A model generated the notes under the pieces. It saw only the letters and a list, made by a program, of their open reading frames with translations. It was not told the origin of the DNA and did not search any database. The position numbers and the translations under genes are program-made. From contig NC_012963.1 of assembly GCF_000027005.1 (NCBI RefSeq), positions 1,364,001 to 1,428,000 of the forward strand: a DNA stretch of 64,000 nt, read 5' to 3'. Origin of the DNA: Komagataella phaffii GS115. Lineage: Eukaryota > Ascomycota > Pichiomycetes > Pichiales > Pichiaceae. Position 1 is the stretch's first letter, and each line of letters begins with the position of its first letter. Positions 51,179-61,634 of the stretch are shown piece by piece.

Positions 51179-51823
51179 GCAATGTGAGTGAATCCACAGT
51201 TGTTAAGTGCAACAAAAATTAGTTACTACCTCATGACACGTGAAAGTTGTAAAAAGGGATCGTCGGCACGAAATTTGGAAGTAGAATTACATATTGAGCA
51301 AAAGAGAAAGATATCAAAAGAGCTGGTTTGTATCTGATGTTGCAAGCACCTAACCTAACTTTAAAGTATTAGGTGCTGCAAACGCGGATGCCGGCTTATG
51401 CTATTCTACTTTTCAAGTTGTCCCTACCTGCGGTTGAACTATAAAGGTTGATTCGATCAGCCACATTTAATCACATGACTGGGATATGCAGACTTGTGAA
51501 ACAAATGATTCTGTGAACTTGACTCTATTGCATGCTAAGGACTTATTGTTTGTATGCTGCGAAATTGAAAATTGAGCCAAATCACAGCCTTAAAAGATTC
51601 AATTAACCAGTTGATTGTCTTTGCGGGGATCAAAAATCTGTAGGGGAGAAGAGGCACTTGAACGATTACATAATAGTACTCGAACGGTGCCTCTGTCGTT
51701 CAGCACTCAATTTGCTCTAGGTTCGAGGCGGACAATTGGATGCTGACGATGTTCTAATCCTAATCCACACGAATTCAAGTAGGAACATTTTAGTTTTTCA
51801 TTGCACCATTGAAATCTGTAGAA
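51179..51823. other. Divergent promoter region, monooxygenase/DHH1
   Basis: About 0.65 kb between divergent genes. It contains an 8-bp inverted repeat (agaggcac at 51650-51657 and gtgcctct at 51687-51694) 130-170 bp before the DHH1 start; this could form a hairpin in a long leader. No ORF or tRNA. Confidence 0.4.
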
Positions 51824-53242
51824 ATGAGTGAATGGAAGAAAGAGCTTAATCTTCCCCAGAGAGATTCAAGGCCGCAAACTGATGATGTACTCAATACCAA
51901 GGGTAACTCGTTCGAATCGTTTCATTTGAAGCGAGAATTGCTAATGGGGATATTTGAAGCAGGGTTTGAGAAGCCCTCACCCATTCAAGAGGAGAGTATA
52001 CCGATCGCACTGACTGGCAGAGATATATTAGCCAGAGCAAAAAATGGTACCGGTAAAACTGCGTCGTTTGTTATTCCCTCACTACAAAAAATCAAGCCTA
52101 AAATGAATAAGATCCAATCGTTGATTCTTGTTCCAACAAGAGAGTTAGCTCTACAAACTTCGCAAGTTGTAAAGACATTAGGGAAGCATTTGGGAGTTCA
52201 GGTTATGGTCAGTACAGGGGGAACTCTACTCAGAGATGATATCATTAGACTAAACGACCCTGTTCACGTTCTGGTAGGTACACCGGGCAGAATTTTGGAT
52301 TTAGCAAGCAGAAAACTAGCAGAATTTGACCAGTGCAAGACATTTATTATGGATGAAGCTGACAAAATGTTAAGCAGGGAGTTCAGAAATGTTATCGAAC
52401 AGATAATAACCTTTTTCCCTTCAAGATTGCCAGGTGGTGCTAACGCATACCAGTCACTTCTTTTTTCTGCTACGTTTCCTCTGACTGTCAAATCTTTCAT
52501 GGATAAGCATTTGTATAAGCCTTACGAAATTAATTTGATGGATGAATTAACTCTCAAGGGAATTACTCAATATTATGCGTTTGTGGAAGAGAAGCAAAAA
52601 CTTCACTGCCTTAATACCCTATTTTCCAAACTGCAGATCAATCAGTCGATTATATTTTGCAACTCAACAAAAAGAGTAGAATTACTTTCTAAGAAGTTGA
52701 CAGATTTAGATTATTCATGTTATTATTCTCATGCCAGAATGCCCCAGGCGTCTAGGAACAAAGTATTTCATGAGTTTCGCCAAGGCCATGTTCGAAACTT
52801 AGTTTGTTCCGATCTTTTGACACGGGGGATCGACATTCAAGCTGTCAATGTTGTCATAAATTTTGATTTCCCTAAAAACGCAGAGACTTATCTTCACAGG
52901 ATTGGTAGGTCTGGTAGATTTGGTCATTTTGGTATCGCCATCAACTTAATCAACTGGGACGATAGGTTTAACTTGTACAAAATAGAGCAAGAGTTGGGCA
53001 CCGAGATCAAACCTATCCCATCAGAGATAGATAAGTCTCTTTACGTTGCAGGTGATACTAGTGCCGTTCCAAGACCGTTTCCCTTGTCTAACTACCAGAG
53101 TAGTCAATTGAGCGCAGAATCCAATTCATCTTTCGATGGCGTGGTTGTCCCTGAACAGCAGGGCAACCCTCAATTTACTTACAACTCGACCAACGAGACC
53201 TCTGGTCACGATCGACCAATCTCAGCACGAGAACAAACATAG
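51824..53242 (+). CDS. DHH1: DHH1, DEAD-box helicase of mRNA decapping and translational repression
   Basis: A 472-residue P-body RNA helicase (DDX6 family). All DEAD-box motifs are present: Q motif GFEKPSPIQ (48-56), Walker A AKNGTGKT (72-79), PTRELA, TPGR, DEAD (177-180), SAT (215-217), then [12 protein letters not shown]-equivalent TRGID and HRIGRSGR (358-365). The N-terminal [27 protein letters not shown] is specific to Dhh1. Two differences from S. cerevisiae: about six extra residues just before SAT ([11 protein letters not shown]), and a short C-terminal tail without Gln/Pro runs. The start is the first ATG (51824). It neighbours STE7, as YDL160C neighbours YDL159W. Confidence 0.97.
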   Translation: MSEWKKELNLPQRDSRPQTDDVLNTKGNSFESFHLKRELLMGIFEAGFEKPSPIQEESIPIALTGRDILARAKNGTGKTASFVIPSLQKIKPKMNKIQSLILVPTRELALQTSQVVKTLGKHLGVQVMVSTGGTLLRDDIIRLNDPVHVLVGTPGRILDLASRKLAEFDQCKTFIMDEADKMLSREFRNVIEQIITFFPSRLPGGANAYQSLLFSATFPLTVKSFMDKHLYKPYEINLMDELTLKGITQYYAFVEEKQKLHCLNTLFSKLQINQSIIFCNSTKRVELLSKKLTDLDYSCYYSHARMPQASRNKVFHEFRQGHVRNLVCSDLLTRGIDIQAVNVVINFDFPKNAETYLHRIGRSGRFGHFGIAINLINWDDRFNLYKIEQELGTEIKPIPSEIDKSLYVAGDTSAVPRPFPLSNYQSSQLSAESNSSFDGVVVPEQQGNPQFTYNSTNETSGHDRPISAREQT

Positions 53243-53672
53243 GAGTTGACTCTTCATATTTCTTGATTGATTGATTAATTGTGATTGAAGTTATGAACTT
53301 TTTGCATTCACTCAATTTTGTTTACGGTTGAAATTCAGAGGGACTATCTCTTCTATCTGTCCTCCTCTATCCTTCACAATCCCAGTTAGTTTATCAGCTG
53401 ATTCTTTAGATCCCTCTATGATGTCAAGGTAGTTTTTATGTGGAAAGCTGCGTTTTTTTTTTTTTTTATTTTTATTTTTTTTTTGACAGCTAATACATAC
53501 AATACACCCGCTTTCCCTTTCCTCTCTCTACCTTCCATGTGATCCGCAAGTGTAGTTTCTTTGTTTCTTCCTATGTTGGTGCTTGCTTACATAATACACA
53601 ATTTAGTATTCCACACTTCGCACCTTGATAGGAGAGGCATGGTACGTAAATTAGTAACAATATACAGCTTGT
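53243..53672. other. Intergenic DHH1-STE7
   Basis: About 0.43 kb with the DHH1 3' end and the STE7 promoter, which is dominated by a poly(dT) tract. No pheromone-response element (TGAAACA) was found close to the STE7 start. Confidence 0.4.
53453..53484. promoter_or_regulatory. Poly(dA:dT) tract upstream of STE7
   Basis: T15-A-T5-A-T10 on the plus strand, 190-220 bp before the STE7 ATG. Long poly(dA:dT) tracts exclude nucleosomes in yeast promoters. Homopolymer length may be uncertain in this sequence. Confidence 0.6.
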
Positions 53673-54953
53673 ATGGGAAACAAAGATAATTCAACAAATA
53701 TTCCTATTAGGACAGTTTCCAGCCAGAAATATGCTGATTTGGAAATAAAACAGTTCAGCCCAACATATGAGACCTCTACCATACAGGAAAACGAAGGAAA
53801 AGGTGGCAGGTCTACCACCAGAAAGCAAGTAACTAGTACAACTATACCCAGTACAACTAAAATGACGCCTGAACTGTTGAATCCTCAAAGCACAAAAACG
53901 TTTCAAGCTAAAACTTTGAAGCGTAAAAACTTGAAGAAATTACAATTAGAGAATAATATTCATGCTGATGATGGAGATACCGAAATAATTAGTTCCAATG
54001 ATCTGGTCCATAGCTTCCAAAATCTTGAATTGGGTCTTGAATACCAACTAAGCATAAGTCACGACGATTTGCTTACTTTAAAGTTACTTGGAAGTGGAAA
54101 CTCAGGTTCTGTTAGTAAGGTTTTGCATATACCGTCCAAGAAAACAATGGCGCGTAAAGTGATACATGTGGAGACTAAGAAGACTGTTCTGACTCAGATT
54201 GTTAGGGAACTAAGAATTATGTACGAATGCAATAGTCCGTATATCATAAACTTTTATGGAGCATTCTTGCACGAAGGCGACGTTACTATTTGCATGGAAT
54301 ACGTCGATTGTGGATCACTTGATAGAGTTTTGAAACTGGTTGGACCTTTTGAGGAATTTATTCTGGCTCATGTGGCATTTTCTACTCTCTGTGGGCTTAA
54401 TTATTTGTATGACAGTCACAAGATAATACATCGGGATATTAAGCCCTCAAATGTTCTGCTCAACTCTAAAGGAGGGGTCAAGCTTTGTGATTTTGGTGTT
54501 AGCAGGGAATTGATTAATTCCATCGCCCAAACTTTCGTTGGAACTTCCACATATATGTCTCCAGAACGAATTCAGGGAGGCAAATACTCGGTTAAAGGTG
54601 ACGTGTGGTCTTTAGGATTAATGTTGATTGAGTTGGCTACAGGAAAGTTTCCATTTGGTGATAATTCCTCCATGGGACCTGATTCCATCTTGGATCTCTT
54701 ACAAAGAGTGGTTAATGAAAAGCCTCCGTCGTTAGATCCAGAGAAGTTTTCATCCCAATTATGTGATTTTGTCAATCTATGTCTGAAGAAAGAATCAGAG
54801 AGACCCAACCCAATTGAGTTGATTAGGCACCCGTTCTTGAAAGATTGTAAGCAAGAAAATACTAAAGCTAAAGTAAAACGATGGGCTACTAATGTTAGGA
54901 GGATTCTTAAAGGAAAAGACATGGGAAACAAAGTGAGAAATACAAAGCAGTGA
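53673..54953 (+). CDS. STE7: STE7, MAP kinase kinase of the mating pathway
   Basis: A 426-residue dual-specificity kinase. The kinase domain (about 133-395) has the glycine loop LGSGNSGSV, catalytic Lys162, HRDIKPSN (Asp255), DFG (Asp273) and the MAPKK activation loop with Ser283 and Thr287 (NSIAQTFVGTSTYMSPERI), closely matching Ste7. A docking motif KRKNLKKLQL at about 83-92 fits the basic-then-hydrophobic MAPK-binding pattern of Ste7 N-termini. Expected partners are a Ste11-type MAPKKK and a Fus3/Kss1-type MAPK. Adjacent DHH1 supports orthology. It converges on FOL3 with an 18-bp gap between stop codons. Confidence 0.92.
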   Translation: MGNKDNSTNIPIRTVSSQKYADLEIKQFSPTYETSTIQENEGKGGRSTTRKQVTSTTIPSTTKMTPELLNPQSTKTFQAKTLKRKNLKKLQLENNIHADDGDTEIISSNDLVHSFQNLELGLEYQLSISHDDLLTLKLLGSGNSGSVSKVLHIPSKKTMARKVIHVETKKTVLTQIVRELRIMYECNSPYIINFYGAFLHEGDVTICMEYVDCGSLDRVLKLVGPFEEFILAHVAFSTLCGLNYLYDSHKIIHRDIKPSNVLLNSKGGVKLCDFGVSRELINSIAQTFVGTSTYMSPERIQGGKYSVKGDVWSLGLMLIELATGKFPFGDNSSMGPDSILDLLQRVVNEKPPSLDPEKFSSQLCDFVNLCLKKESERPNPIELIRHPFLKDCKQENTKAKVKRWATNVRRILKGKDMGNKVRNTKQ

Positions 54954-54971
54954 AATTGACGCCTCAGGCAT

Positions 54972-56222
54972 TTACGGAATCGATGTCTTTTCAACAAATT
55001 TCAAGACATCTGCCGCAAGATATAGACTACCGCATACAATTAATGGAACAGTTGGTGATTGAGAAAACTGTGCTGCGTTTATGAGTGCTCCTTCGAGGTA
55101 TTCTTGGACCGTTACATTAGACGTAAACTTTCTTATCTCCCGTGCTAAAATTTCGCAATCCATCGCTTTTATCCATGGCATTCCCTCAACGGAAGAAAAC
55201 GTAGTTACAGTTACAAAATCTTGCTTCTTAATTAGCGGCGCTAGCATCGGAGTTAGTGTCTTTCCTTCAGTAACTGCTATAACAAAAGTCAGCGGGCTCT
55301 CTAGGGTACGTAGCGTATCAAGATATTTGGATAATTCGATAGCAGCTTGTCCATTGTGAGCGCCATCCACAATTAGGTCTAAACGTTGCTTTCGAATTGT
55401 TGCCGTCAGTCTCTGTAATCTTCCTGGCCACTTGGTATTACGTACTCCATTTGTGATGGCTTGCTCCGTAATTCGGTAGTTGAACTTGCTCCTTAGAATG
55501 TCTGCAACTTTGAGTGCTACCGCCAGGTTGGATTTCTGGAACTCGCCTAATAGCGGTACCTGTTGATCAAAAACAGCTGCTCGGCGAGGGAATGTCTCAA
55601 AAAGCTTGCAATTGTTTTGAAAAGCTACATCCTTGACCACTCGAAGGATTTCGGTATCATTGGAGCCATCTATGACGCATGGTACGGATTCTTTTATTAT
55701 TCCTGCCTTTTCTTTTGCTATCTGAGTCAGCGAATTACCAAGTAAAGATTCATGATCCAAACCAATCTTAGTTATAGCTGATACCAATACTCCCCATTCG
55801 CCATCAAAACCGGGAATCACATTGGTAGCGTCTAGTCTGCCCCCAAGTCCTACTTCAACAACAGCAACTTCAATTTCAAACTGGGCAAAAACGTAAAAAG
55901 CAGTACAAGTCAATAGCTCAAACTCTGTCGCTCCAATCAACTCTCTTTCATTGAGTTCCTTAACCTTTCGAAATTCATAATCGTATCTTGCTCTGCTAAT
56001 AGGACGATTGTTAATATTAATGGAGTCGTTAGGATAAAATAAATGCGGCGATGTGAATCTGCCAGTTGAAATATTAGAAGACTCCAGTATATGCGAAAGG
56101 TAAGAGCAAACAGAGCCTTTCCCGTTTGTTCCCGCAACATGAATACATTTCCAAAATTTTTGGGGATTTCCCAGTACCGTAAGCAATTGGGTCACTCTTC
56201 CTAGGCTTAGATCTATTGGCAT
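54972..56222 (-). CDS. FOL3: FOL3, dihydrofolate synthase (folylpolyglutamate synthase family)
   Basis: A 416-residue ligase joining glutamate to dihydropteroate to make dihydrofolate. The start MPIDLSLGRVTQLLTVLGNPQ and the P-loop VAGTNGKGSVCSYL (about 29-42) are diagnostic, followed by FTSPHLFYPNDSININ, EVGLGGRLDATNV, ITKIGLDHESLLGNSLTQIAKEKAGI and the C-terminal-domain DGAHNGQAAIELSKYL. Length fits S. cerevisiae Fol3 (427) rather than the longer mitochondrial/cytosolic polyglutamate synthase Met7 (548), which sets the call. Convergent with STE7 and divergent from APL2. Confidence 0.9.
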   Translation of the reverse strand: MPIDLSLGRVTQLLTVLGNPQKFWKCIHVAGTNGKGSVCSYLSHILESSNISTGRFTSPHLFYPNDSININNRPISRARYDYEFRKVKELNERELIGATEFELLTCTAFYVFAQFEIEVAVVEVGLGGRLDATNVIPGFDGEWGVLVSAITKIGLDHESLLGNSLTQIAKEKAGIIKESVPCVIDGSNDTEILRVVKDVAFQNNCKLFETFPRRAAVFDQQVPLLGEFQKSNLAVALKVADILRSKFNYRITEQAITNGVRNTKWPGRLQRLTATIRKQRLDLIVDGAHNGQAAIELSKYLDTLRTLESPLTFVIAVTEGKTLTPMLAPLIKKQDFVTVTTFSSVEGMPWIKAMDCEILAREIRKFTSNVTVQEYLEGALINAAQFSQSPTVPLIVCGSLYLAADVLKFVEKTSIP

Positions 56223-56620
56223 TGTTTCTACGCTCAGATGCCTTTATACTTTGATTAGTAGAGTTGCAGTACCTTTTAATATTAAATAGCAGCGAATAAA
56301 AAAATGGAAACCAAAACTGCTTCATCAAGACAAAATCTACGTGAAGAACGGTTCAACTAGTTTTTCTTTAGTGATGGTGCACCTTGGTAGTAACTACATC
56401 GATAAACTGTGTATAGTATAAAATGTGGTCTTTACTAAATTGCAGTATGTAACATTAAGATAATCTGGAAGGTGATATTATTTACCAAAGGTCATATAGA
56501 ATGGACTCTTTTCTCGAACTAATACTTTTCTAGGATTATACTACAATCAACTTTGCAAGAAGATTTGCAACAATATTCAAGGCTTTTTTGAAACAAACAG
56601 CATTCCTACAATCGTCAAAT

Positions 56621-58633
56621 ATGTCAAAGCTGGAAAAGCGCTTGAGGAATCTATTTTCGTCTCCCCGTAAAGGTGAAACTTTTGAACTCAAATCGGGCCT
56701 AGCCTCTAATTATGCTATGGAAAGGAAAGAATCAATTCGAAGAGTTATAGCCGCTATGACAGTAGGGAAGGACGTATCTTCCCTGTTTCCTGATGTTTTA
56801 AAGAATATTGCAACACATGACCTGGAACAGAAAAAGCTTGTTTATCTTTATCTGATGAACTATGCAAAAACAAACCCTGAACTATCAATTTTGGCCGTCA
56901 ATACCTTTGTTAAAGACAGTGAGGATCCAAACCCATTAGTTAGGGCACTATCTATCAGGACCATGGGATGTATTAGAGTGGATAAAATGGTAGATTACAT
57001 GGCAACCCCGTTGAAAAAGACCTTGATGGATACTAATCCGTATGTACGGAAAACAGCTGCGATCTGCGTTGCTAAATTGTTTGAATTGCATAGTGATTCC
57101 TGCATAGAGCAGGGATTTCTAGACAGGCTTGTTGCGCTGATTGATGATAGTAACCCGATGGTTGTTGCAAATGCAATTTCGTCTCTGGTTGAAATTTCCC
57201 GGTTCAGCAATGATTCAAAAGTTTTGAATCTTTCACCTGTGGTGTTAAGAAAGTTATTAATGACATTAAATGAATGTACAGAATGGGGAAGGATTACAAT
57301 ATTAACCTGCCTGGCCGATTTTGAGTCCACAAACTCAGAAGACGCTTTTCATATCATGGAAAGATGCTCCCCACAATTGCAGCATGAGAATCCTGCAGTT
57401 GTTTTAGCAGCAGTTAAGGTCATAATCAAAAACATTGACCAAATTGAAGGTGAGGCGAAGCAAGTCTTGCTTGCAAAATTGTCTTCACCATTGGTATCCT
57501 TACTTTCGACTCCACCAGAAATTCAGTATGTTGGGCTCAAAAATATCAAAGTGATTCTAGAAAAGTATCCCACGATCCTGTCCAGAGAATTGAGAGTCTT
57601 TTTTTGCAAATACAGCGATCCGCTTTACTTGAAATTAGAGAAAATAGAGATTCTTATAAGGCTAGTGAACGACTCCAATGCCACTCTACTCTTATCCGAA
57701 CTGAAGGAATACGCTTTAGAATTTGATCAACAGTTCGTTGATAGAGCCATTCAGGCAATTGGGCAAATCTCAATTAAACTGCCTTCCATATCAAAAAAAG
57801 CTGTCGATATTTTGTACGACATAGTAGCATCCAGGCCTGAATACGTGATCGACCAAGCAATTGTGGTGCTACAGGAATTTTTACGCAGGTATCCCGTGGA
57901 GTTTACTAGTAGTATTATCCCGATCATTGCAGACATGAGTATCCAAGATTTTAACAATCCAAGAGCGATATCTTCTTATATATGGATCATTGGCGAATAT
58001 ACTTCAAAGATTCCTCATCTAGAATCTAAACTTCAAAGAGTTGCTGAGACTTTTCTTGAAGCTGATCCTTCTGTGCAACTAGTCAGCCTGACCACCGTTT
58101 GCAAGTGTCATTTGTCTAAGCCTACTGCACAAACTCAACAAGTTTTGCAGCAAGTTTTGGAATACGCCACGCAGAAGGTTGATAATTCTGATGTGAGAGA
58201 TAAAGCATTTATATATTGGAGATTGCTTTCATTGGAGCAAGAACACATCCAGAAGGAAGTTATATTGACAACTCTTCCCAAACTCGACACAATAATACCT
58301 CTTTTTCCAACGAGCGTTCTGAATGAATTGGTAAATGAGATATCCATGTTAAGCACCGTTTATGAAAGGCCAGGAAGAGATTTCGTCAATACTGATGACA
58401 CTAATCGATATCTCAATCCCAATATACAATCGAGAAGGATTGAAGAATTGCAGTTGATAGCCAAACAAGAAATAATGGATAACACCGTAAAGGCAGAACA
58501 TCTACTTGACTTCGATGATGACATTGAAGAGGATGGCCTATCTGGATCCAACTCCATTGGGATAAATGAGTTGAATGAGCTAAATGACCTCTTTTCTGGA
58601 TTTAACGTTTCTCCTACTCCCATTGAGAAGTAA
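56621..58633 (+). CDS. APL2: APL2, beta subunit of the AP-1 clathrin adaptor
   Basis: A 670-residue beta-adaptin for traffic between trans-Golgi network and endosomes. The HEAT-repeat trunk shows the conserved adaptin blocks DLEQKKLVYLYLMNYAKTNPEL, DPNPLVRALSIRTMGCIRVDKMVDYM, DTNPYVRKTAAICVAKLFEL and DSNPMVVANAISSLVEI. A clathrin-box motif LLDFD lies at about 628-632 in the acidic hinge, and the protein ends shortly after, with no folded ear domain, as in S. cerevisiae Apl2 (726). The strength of the beta-1/2 consensus favours AP-1 beta over Apl1 (AP-2) and Apl6 (AP-3). The start is the first in-frame ATG, MSKLEKRLRNLF. Confidence 0.87.
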   Translation: MSKLEKRLRNLFSSPRKGETFELKSGLASNYAMERKESIRRVIAAMTVGKDVSSLFPDVLKNIATHDLEQKKLVYLYLMNYAKTNPELSILAVNTFVKDSEDPNPLVRALSIRTMGCIRVDKMVDYMATPLKKTLMDTNPYVRKTAAICVAKLFELHSDSCIEQGFLDRLVALIDDSNPMVVANAISSLVEISRFSNDSKVLNLSPVVLRKLLMTLNECTEWGRITILTCLADFESTNSEDAFHIMERCSPQLQHENPAVVLAAVKVIIKNIDQIEGEAKQVLLAKLSSPLVSLLSTPPEIQYVGLKNIKVILEKYPTILSRELRVFFCKYSDPLYLKLEKIEILIRLVNDSNATLLLSELKEYALEFDQQFVDRAIQAIGQISIKLPSISKKAVDILYDIVASRPEYVIDQAIVVLQEFLRRYPVEFTSSIIPIIADMSIQDFNNPRAISSYIWIIGEYTSKIPHLESKLQRVAETFLEADPSVQLVSLTTVCKCHLSKPTAQTQQVLQQVLEYATQKVDNSDVRDKAFIYWRLLSLEQEHIQKEVILTTLPKLDTIIPLFPTSVLNELVNEISMLSTVYERPGRDFVNTDDTNRYLNPNIQSRRIEELQLIAKQEIMDNTVKAEHLLDFDDDIEEDGLSGSNSIGINELNELNDLFSGFNVSPTPIEK

Positions 58634-58945
58634 GACTCAAGGCGAAAACCTGGAAACCCAGGAGCTCGTACTAAAGGAGCAATGTTGTGAAAACCATCTG
58701 CCCCATATCTGTTAGATGTTTTTCGAAATTGTGGTGATTATAGTGTCAATAAGGTTAGGCAAAATACTATACCATTTATTTAAGGAGGATTCTCACTAAG
58801 TAATTCAACAATTCAACGTTTTTTTGCTTTACATTATTTATCACCAGCTGCATCAACAAGCTTAGTAGGTAGTGATTTCTCTGACTGATCTGTATAGTAC
58901 GAGACGGCGCGCACGTCAATGTTCTGTTTATTTCGAACTAATGCC
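58634..58945. other. Intergenic APL2-CMR1
   Basis: About 0.31 kb with the APL2 3' end and the CMR1 promoter. A CGCGCG-containing stretch (gacggcgcgcacg) at about 58903-58915 resembles part of an MCB-type cell-cycle element but lacks the full ACGCGT core. No gene seen. Confidence 0.4.
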
Positions 58946-60550
58946 ATGCCTATTTCAGAGTTAGAGAGGAAGAGGCAAGCTAACATCGCAAGGAATCAGT
59001 TATTGCTAAACGATCTTGGGATTGAAAAGGTTAAGGGTGACTTTTACAATGAATTGGCTCCAAATAAGGGAACGAATCTTCTCAAGAAAGTTAAGAAAGA
59101 GAAGAGAAATCAAGATAAAATTTCTGATATCCCTGTAAGGAGATCACGAAGAATAGCTGGGGTAAAGCTACAAGATAGTCAAAATGATTTCAATCTCTCA
59201 ATAGAAAACGCAAAAAAGAGAGATTGGGGAGACTCTGACTTCTCCGACAATTTACGTCTTGAGGGTGATTTGAAGTTAAATGATGTTTTTGGCAACGAGC
59301 CTGACACAGTTGAAAGATTGAGTAAATCTTTTCACGGTAAAGATTATCTCAGGACAGCACTTGAACGTGAAGCAGGAAAGAATTTTGGCAACGAGGGCAT
59401 AGCATCTCTGCGAGATGAACTTGGTTCTCTCAACCTTTTCAAAGGATTTGACCCTTCCAAGATTAGACTTACGAGTCAAAGAATGACATCCATACAGTTT
59501 CATCCATATGTAGACCGAAAAATTGTAATCGGTGGTGATAAAACCGGACAGATTGGAATATGGCCCACAGATGATAAGAAAGTGATCAGTTTAGGCGAGG
59601 AATATTATGAGGATTATGAACCCGCTATCACCTATTTAAAACTTCATGGAAAGAATATTAGTCGACTCCAAGTCAATCCTGAAGAGCCGAAAAAGATCTA
59701 CAGCGCTAGCTATGATGGCTCGGTGAGATGTCTCAATCTCGGAAAATTATTATCGGAGAATATTATGTCTTTTAACAGCGTAAACGGAACAGCTGAGGGG
59801 ATAACTGATATCAACTTTGTCAGTCCAAATGTTTATTATTTTACTACGTTGTCTGGTTTATTTGGTCAGCACGATCTCAGAACACCAGAATCGACCAAGG
59901 ATTTCAAAGTCCTGAGGTGTCATGACAAGAAAATTGGGTCATTTGCCATCAATCCATCATTATCCTCCCAATTCACTACCGCTTCATTAGACAGATCTCT
60001 TCGGGTATGGGACCTAAGAAAGATCAGCACAGTATCGTTATCTCAAGACCAAGAGCATTATCCTTCCCCGCTATGCCTAGGATCATTTACCTCAAAACTA
60101 TCAGTAAGCGGTACAGATTGGAACAGAAGTGGGGATATCGTTTGTAACGGTTATGCCAATGAGATTAGCATTTTTAATAACAAGAATTTTCTATCCTTAC
60201 CAAGATCAAACTATTCGTCACAGCGCAACAAAACCCCAGCAAACGATGGCGCTGCTGAAAACTTAATTCCAGATCACATACTAAAACACAACTGTCAAAC
60301 TGGTAGGTGGGTGTCTATCCTCAAGGCCAAGTGGCAGACAAATCCTTCAGACAGTATTGAAAAGTTTATTATTGCAAATATGAATCGTAGCTTCGATATT
60401 TATTGTTCAAATGGAATTCAAGTGGGTAATATACGTCATGCATTAATGAATACTGTTCCTGCTGTCAGTTGTTTCCATCCAACCCAGAATTGGTTGGTTG
60501 GTGGTTCTGCAAGTGGTAAATGCTACCTTTTTGACAATGAAAGGGAATGA
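58946..60550 (+). CDS. CMR1: CMR1, WD40 DNA-damage-binding protein (WDR76 family)
   Basis: A 534-residue nuclear protein. Cmr1 binds chromatin and UV-damaged DNA and collects in intranuclear quality-control sites during replication stress. The start MPISELERKRQANIARNQLLL matches the family; an ATG nine codons upstream is in frame but adds non-conserved residues. A basic motif VRRSRRIAGVKL lies at about 65-76. The WD region begins near 165 (RMTSIQFHPYVDRKIVIGGDKTGQIGIW) and includes LQVNPEEPKKIYSASYDGSVRCLNL and FTTASLDRSLRVWDLRKIS. It is followed by the YDL157C-type gene, as the two genes are also adjacent in S. cerevisiae (YDL156W and YDL157C). Confidence 0.93.
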   Translation: MPISELERKRQANIARNQLLLNDLGIEKVKGDFYNELAPNKGTNLLKKVKKEKRNQDKISDIPVRRSRRIAGVKLQDSQNDFNLSIENAKKRDWGDSDFSDNLRLEGDLKLNDVFGNEPDTVERLSKSFHGKDYLRTALEREAGKNFGNEGIASLRDELGSLNLFKGFDPSKIRLTSQRMTSIQFHPYVDRKIVIGGDKTGQIGIWPTDDKKVISLGEEYYEDYEPAITYLKLHGKNISRLQVNPEEPKKIYSASYDGSVRCLNLGKLLSENIMSFNSVNGTAEGITDINFVSPNVYYFTTLSGLFGQHDLRTPESTKDFKVLRCHDKKIGSFAINPSLSSQFTTASLDRSLRVWDLRKISTVSLSQDQEHYPSPLCLGSFTSKLSVSGTDWNRSGDIVCNGYANEISIFNNKNFLSLPRSNYSSQRNKTPANDGAAENLIPDHILKHNCQTGRWVSILKAKWQTNPSDSIEKFIIANMNRSFDIYCSNGIQVGNIRHALMNTVPAVSCFHPTQNWLVGGSASGKCYLFDNERE

Positions 60551-60829
60551 ATCTATAAATAGAAATGGAACTATGTGTCTGCCAGAACAATATCTCTTTT
60601 TGGATAGAATATTAGCTGCATACAACTCCTGTATGACTGTTTTATAATACTATAGGCAAACTATGTTCTTATGTATGGTAATCATTAAAGGAGTGATAAA
60701 TCTACTAAGGATACCCTTTGTTAAAGTGGAAGTGAATAAAAACTTAGGGTAAAGTTGGTTACCATATTTTTGCTAGTCGAGAAAAACTTCACAGTATACT
60801 CACTCCTTCACTCGCCGAGACATTGTATC

Positions 60830-61105
60830 ATGTCAAACATTCTCAAAGTCATTAGTCCCGATTTTCCAAAGAAGAAATTAGAAGACGAACACATAAATAA
60901 TTGTTTGCCTTGCCAATTGTTAGCGACTGCCACTAGTTTGGTAGCCGGAAGTTACTTGGCTACAGGGTATGCTTTTGCAGGGGAAGTGTCTGGTCGAACG
61001 CCTATGCTCTGGAAGAGGTCAGTGCGCATGGGAGGATGTCTATTGATATTTTACGGTATTTATAGAGGAACTCAAGGCTGGCTGTTGAAAGAGGATGATA
61101 AGTAA
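60830..61105 (+). CDS. Small mitochondrial membrane protein, YDL157C/DUF4536 type
   Basis: A 91-residue protein from the ATG at 60830 (MSNILKVISPDFPKKKLEDEHI). A Cys pair in NNCLPCQLLATATSLVAGSYLATGYAF begins the first hydrophobic segment; a second hydrophobic stretch MGGCLLIFYGIYRGTQGWLL lies near the C-terminus, so it probably spans a membrane twice. This matches the small family that includes S. cerevisiae YDL157C and, more distantly, the complex I assembly factor DMAC1. The adjacent CMR1 reproduces the S. cerevisiae neighbourhood. Function is not established in yeast; mitochondrial location is inferred from the family. Confidence 0.8.
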   Translation: MSNILKVISPDFPKKKLEDEHINNCLPCQLLATATSLVAGSYLATGYAFAGEVSGRTPMLWKRSVRMGGCLLIFYGIYRGTQGWLLKEDDK

Positions 61106-61391
61106 ATACCAGGGAAAACTTTTTGTATCCATTTTTCCTGTTGCATGATAAATTACGCGTTTGAGGCATATATATGAATCAAGGCTATTGCGCATATTGG
61201 GAAAGTCCATCAAATCCTGGATGTCAAGGCTGGGAAGTAGTTTTAGAAATAATTTAAATGTGAGTCACAACTGATGAAACTGAAGGTGTTAGTATTTGGA
61301 GCTTTTAGAGGGAATCTGTAGATACACTTGCTTGTTTACTACCTGGCAAGGTAAGAAATATCTAAAGATATTACAAATGGCTGTCTGGAGT

Positions 61392-61634
61392 TTAAATACT
61401 AGAACACCAATTCTGTTTGATAGTAATAAATGTCAATGTTTTCGAAGCCCTTTTCAACGATGCTTGGAATGCTAATTCGTCCGCAACATTCCACTTGCCC
61501 AGCTTTGCTGAAATAGGCACAGATTTATTTCGCATTTTGTACTTGCTGTGACGTTCCTTGAGCTCCTCAAATTTTTTACTATCTCCTCTATAAGAATTGA
61601 TACTGAATAGGGTGCGGGAGATGAGTTCTGCCAC
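61392..61634 (-). CDS. Small basic ORF of unknown function, start unresolved
   Basis: An open frame of 80 codons (excluding stop) that begins with GTG; the first in-frame ATG is at residue 34, which would leave only 47 residues. The protein is basic and amphipathic (KKFEELKERHSKYKMRN, then LGKWNVADELAFQASLKRA) and looks more protein-like than a chance frame. A 5' exon spliced onto it is possible, but I found no good donor, branch and acceptor set upstream. The sequence 40 bp upstream contains an ambiguous base (61675) beside a T run, so an error could hide the true start. Not recognised as any family. Confidence 0.35.
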   Translation of the reverse strand: MAELISRTLFSINSYRGDSKKFEELKERHSKYKMRNKSVPISAKLGKWNVADELAFQASLKRASKTLTFITIKQNWCSSI

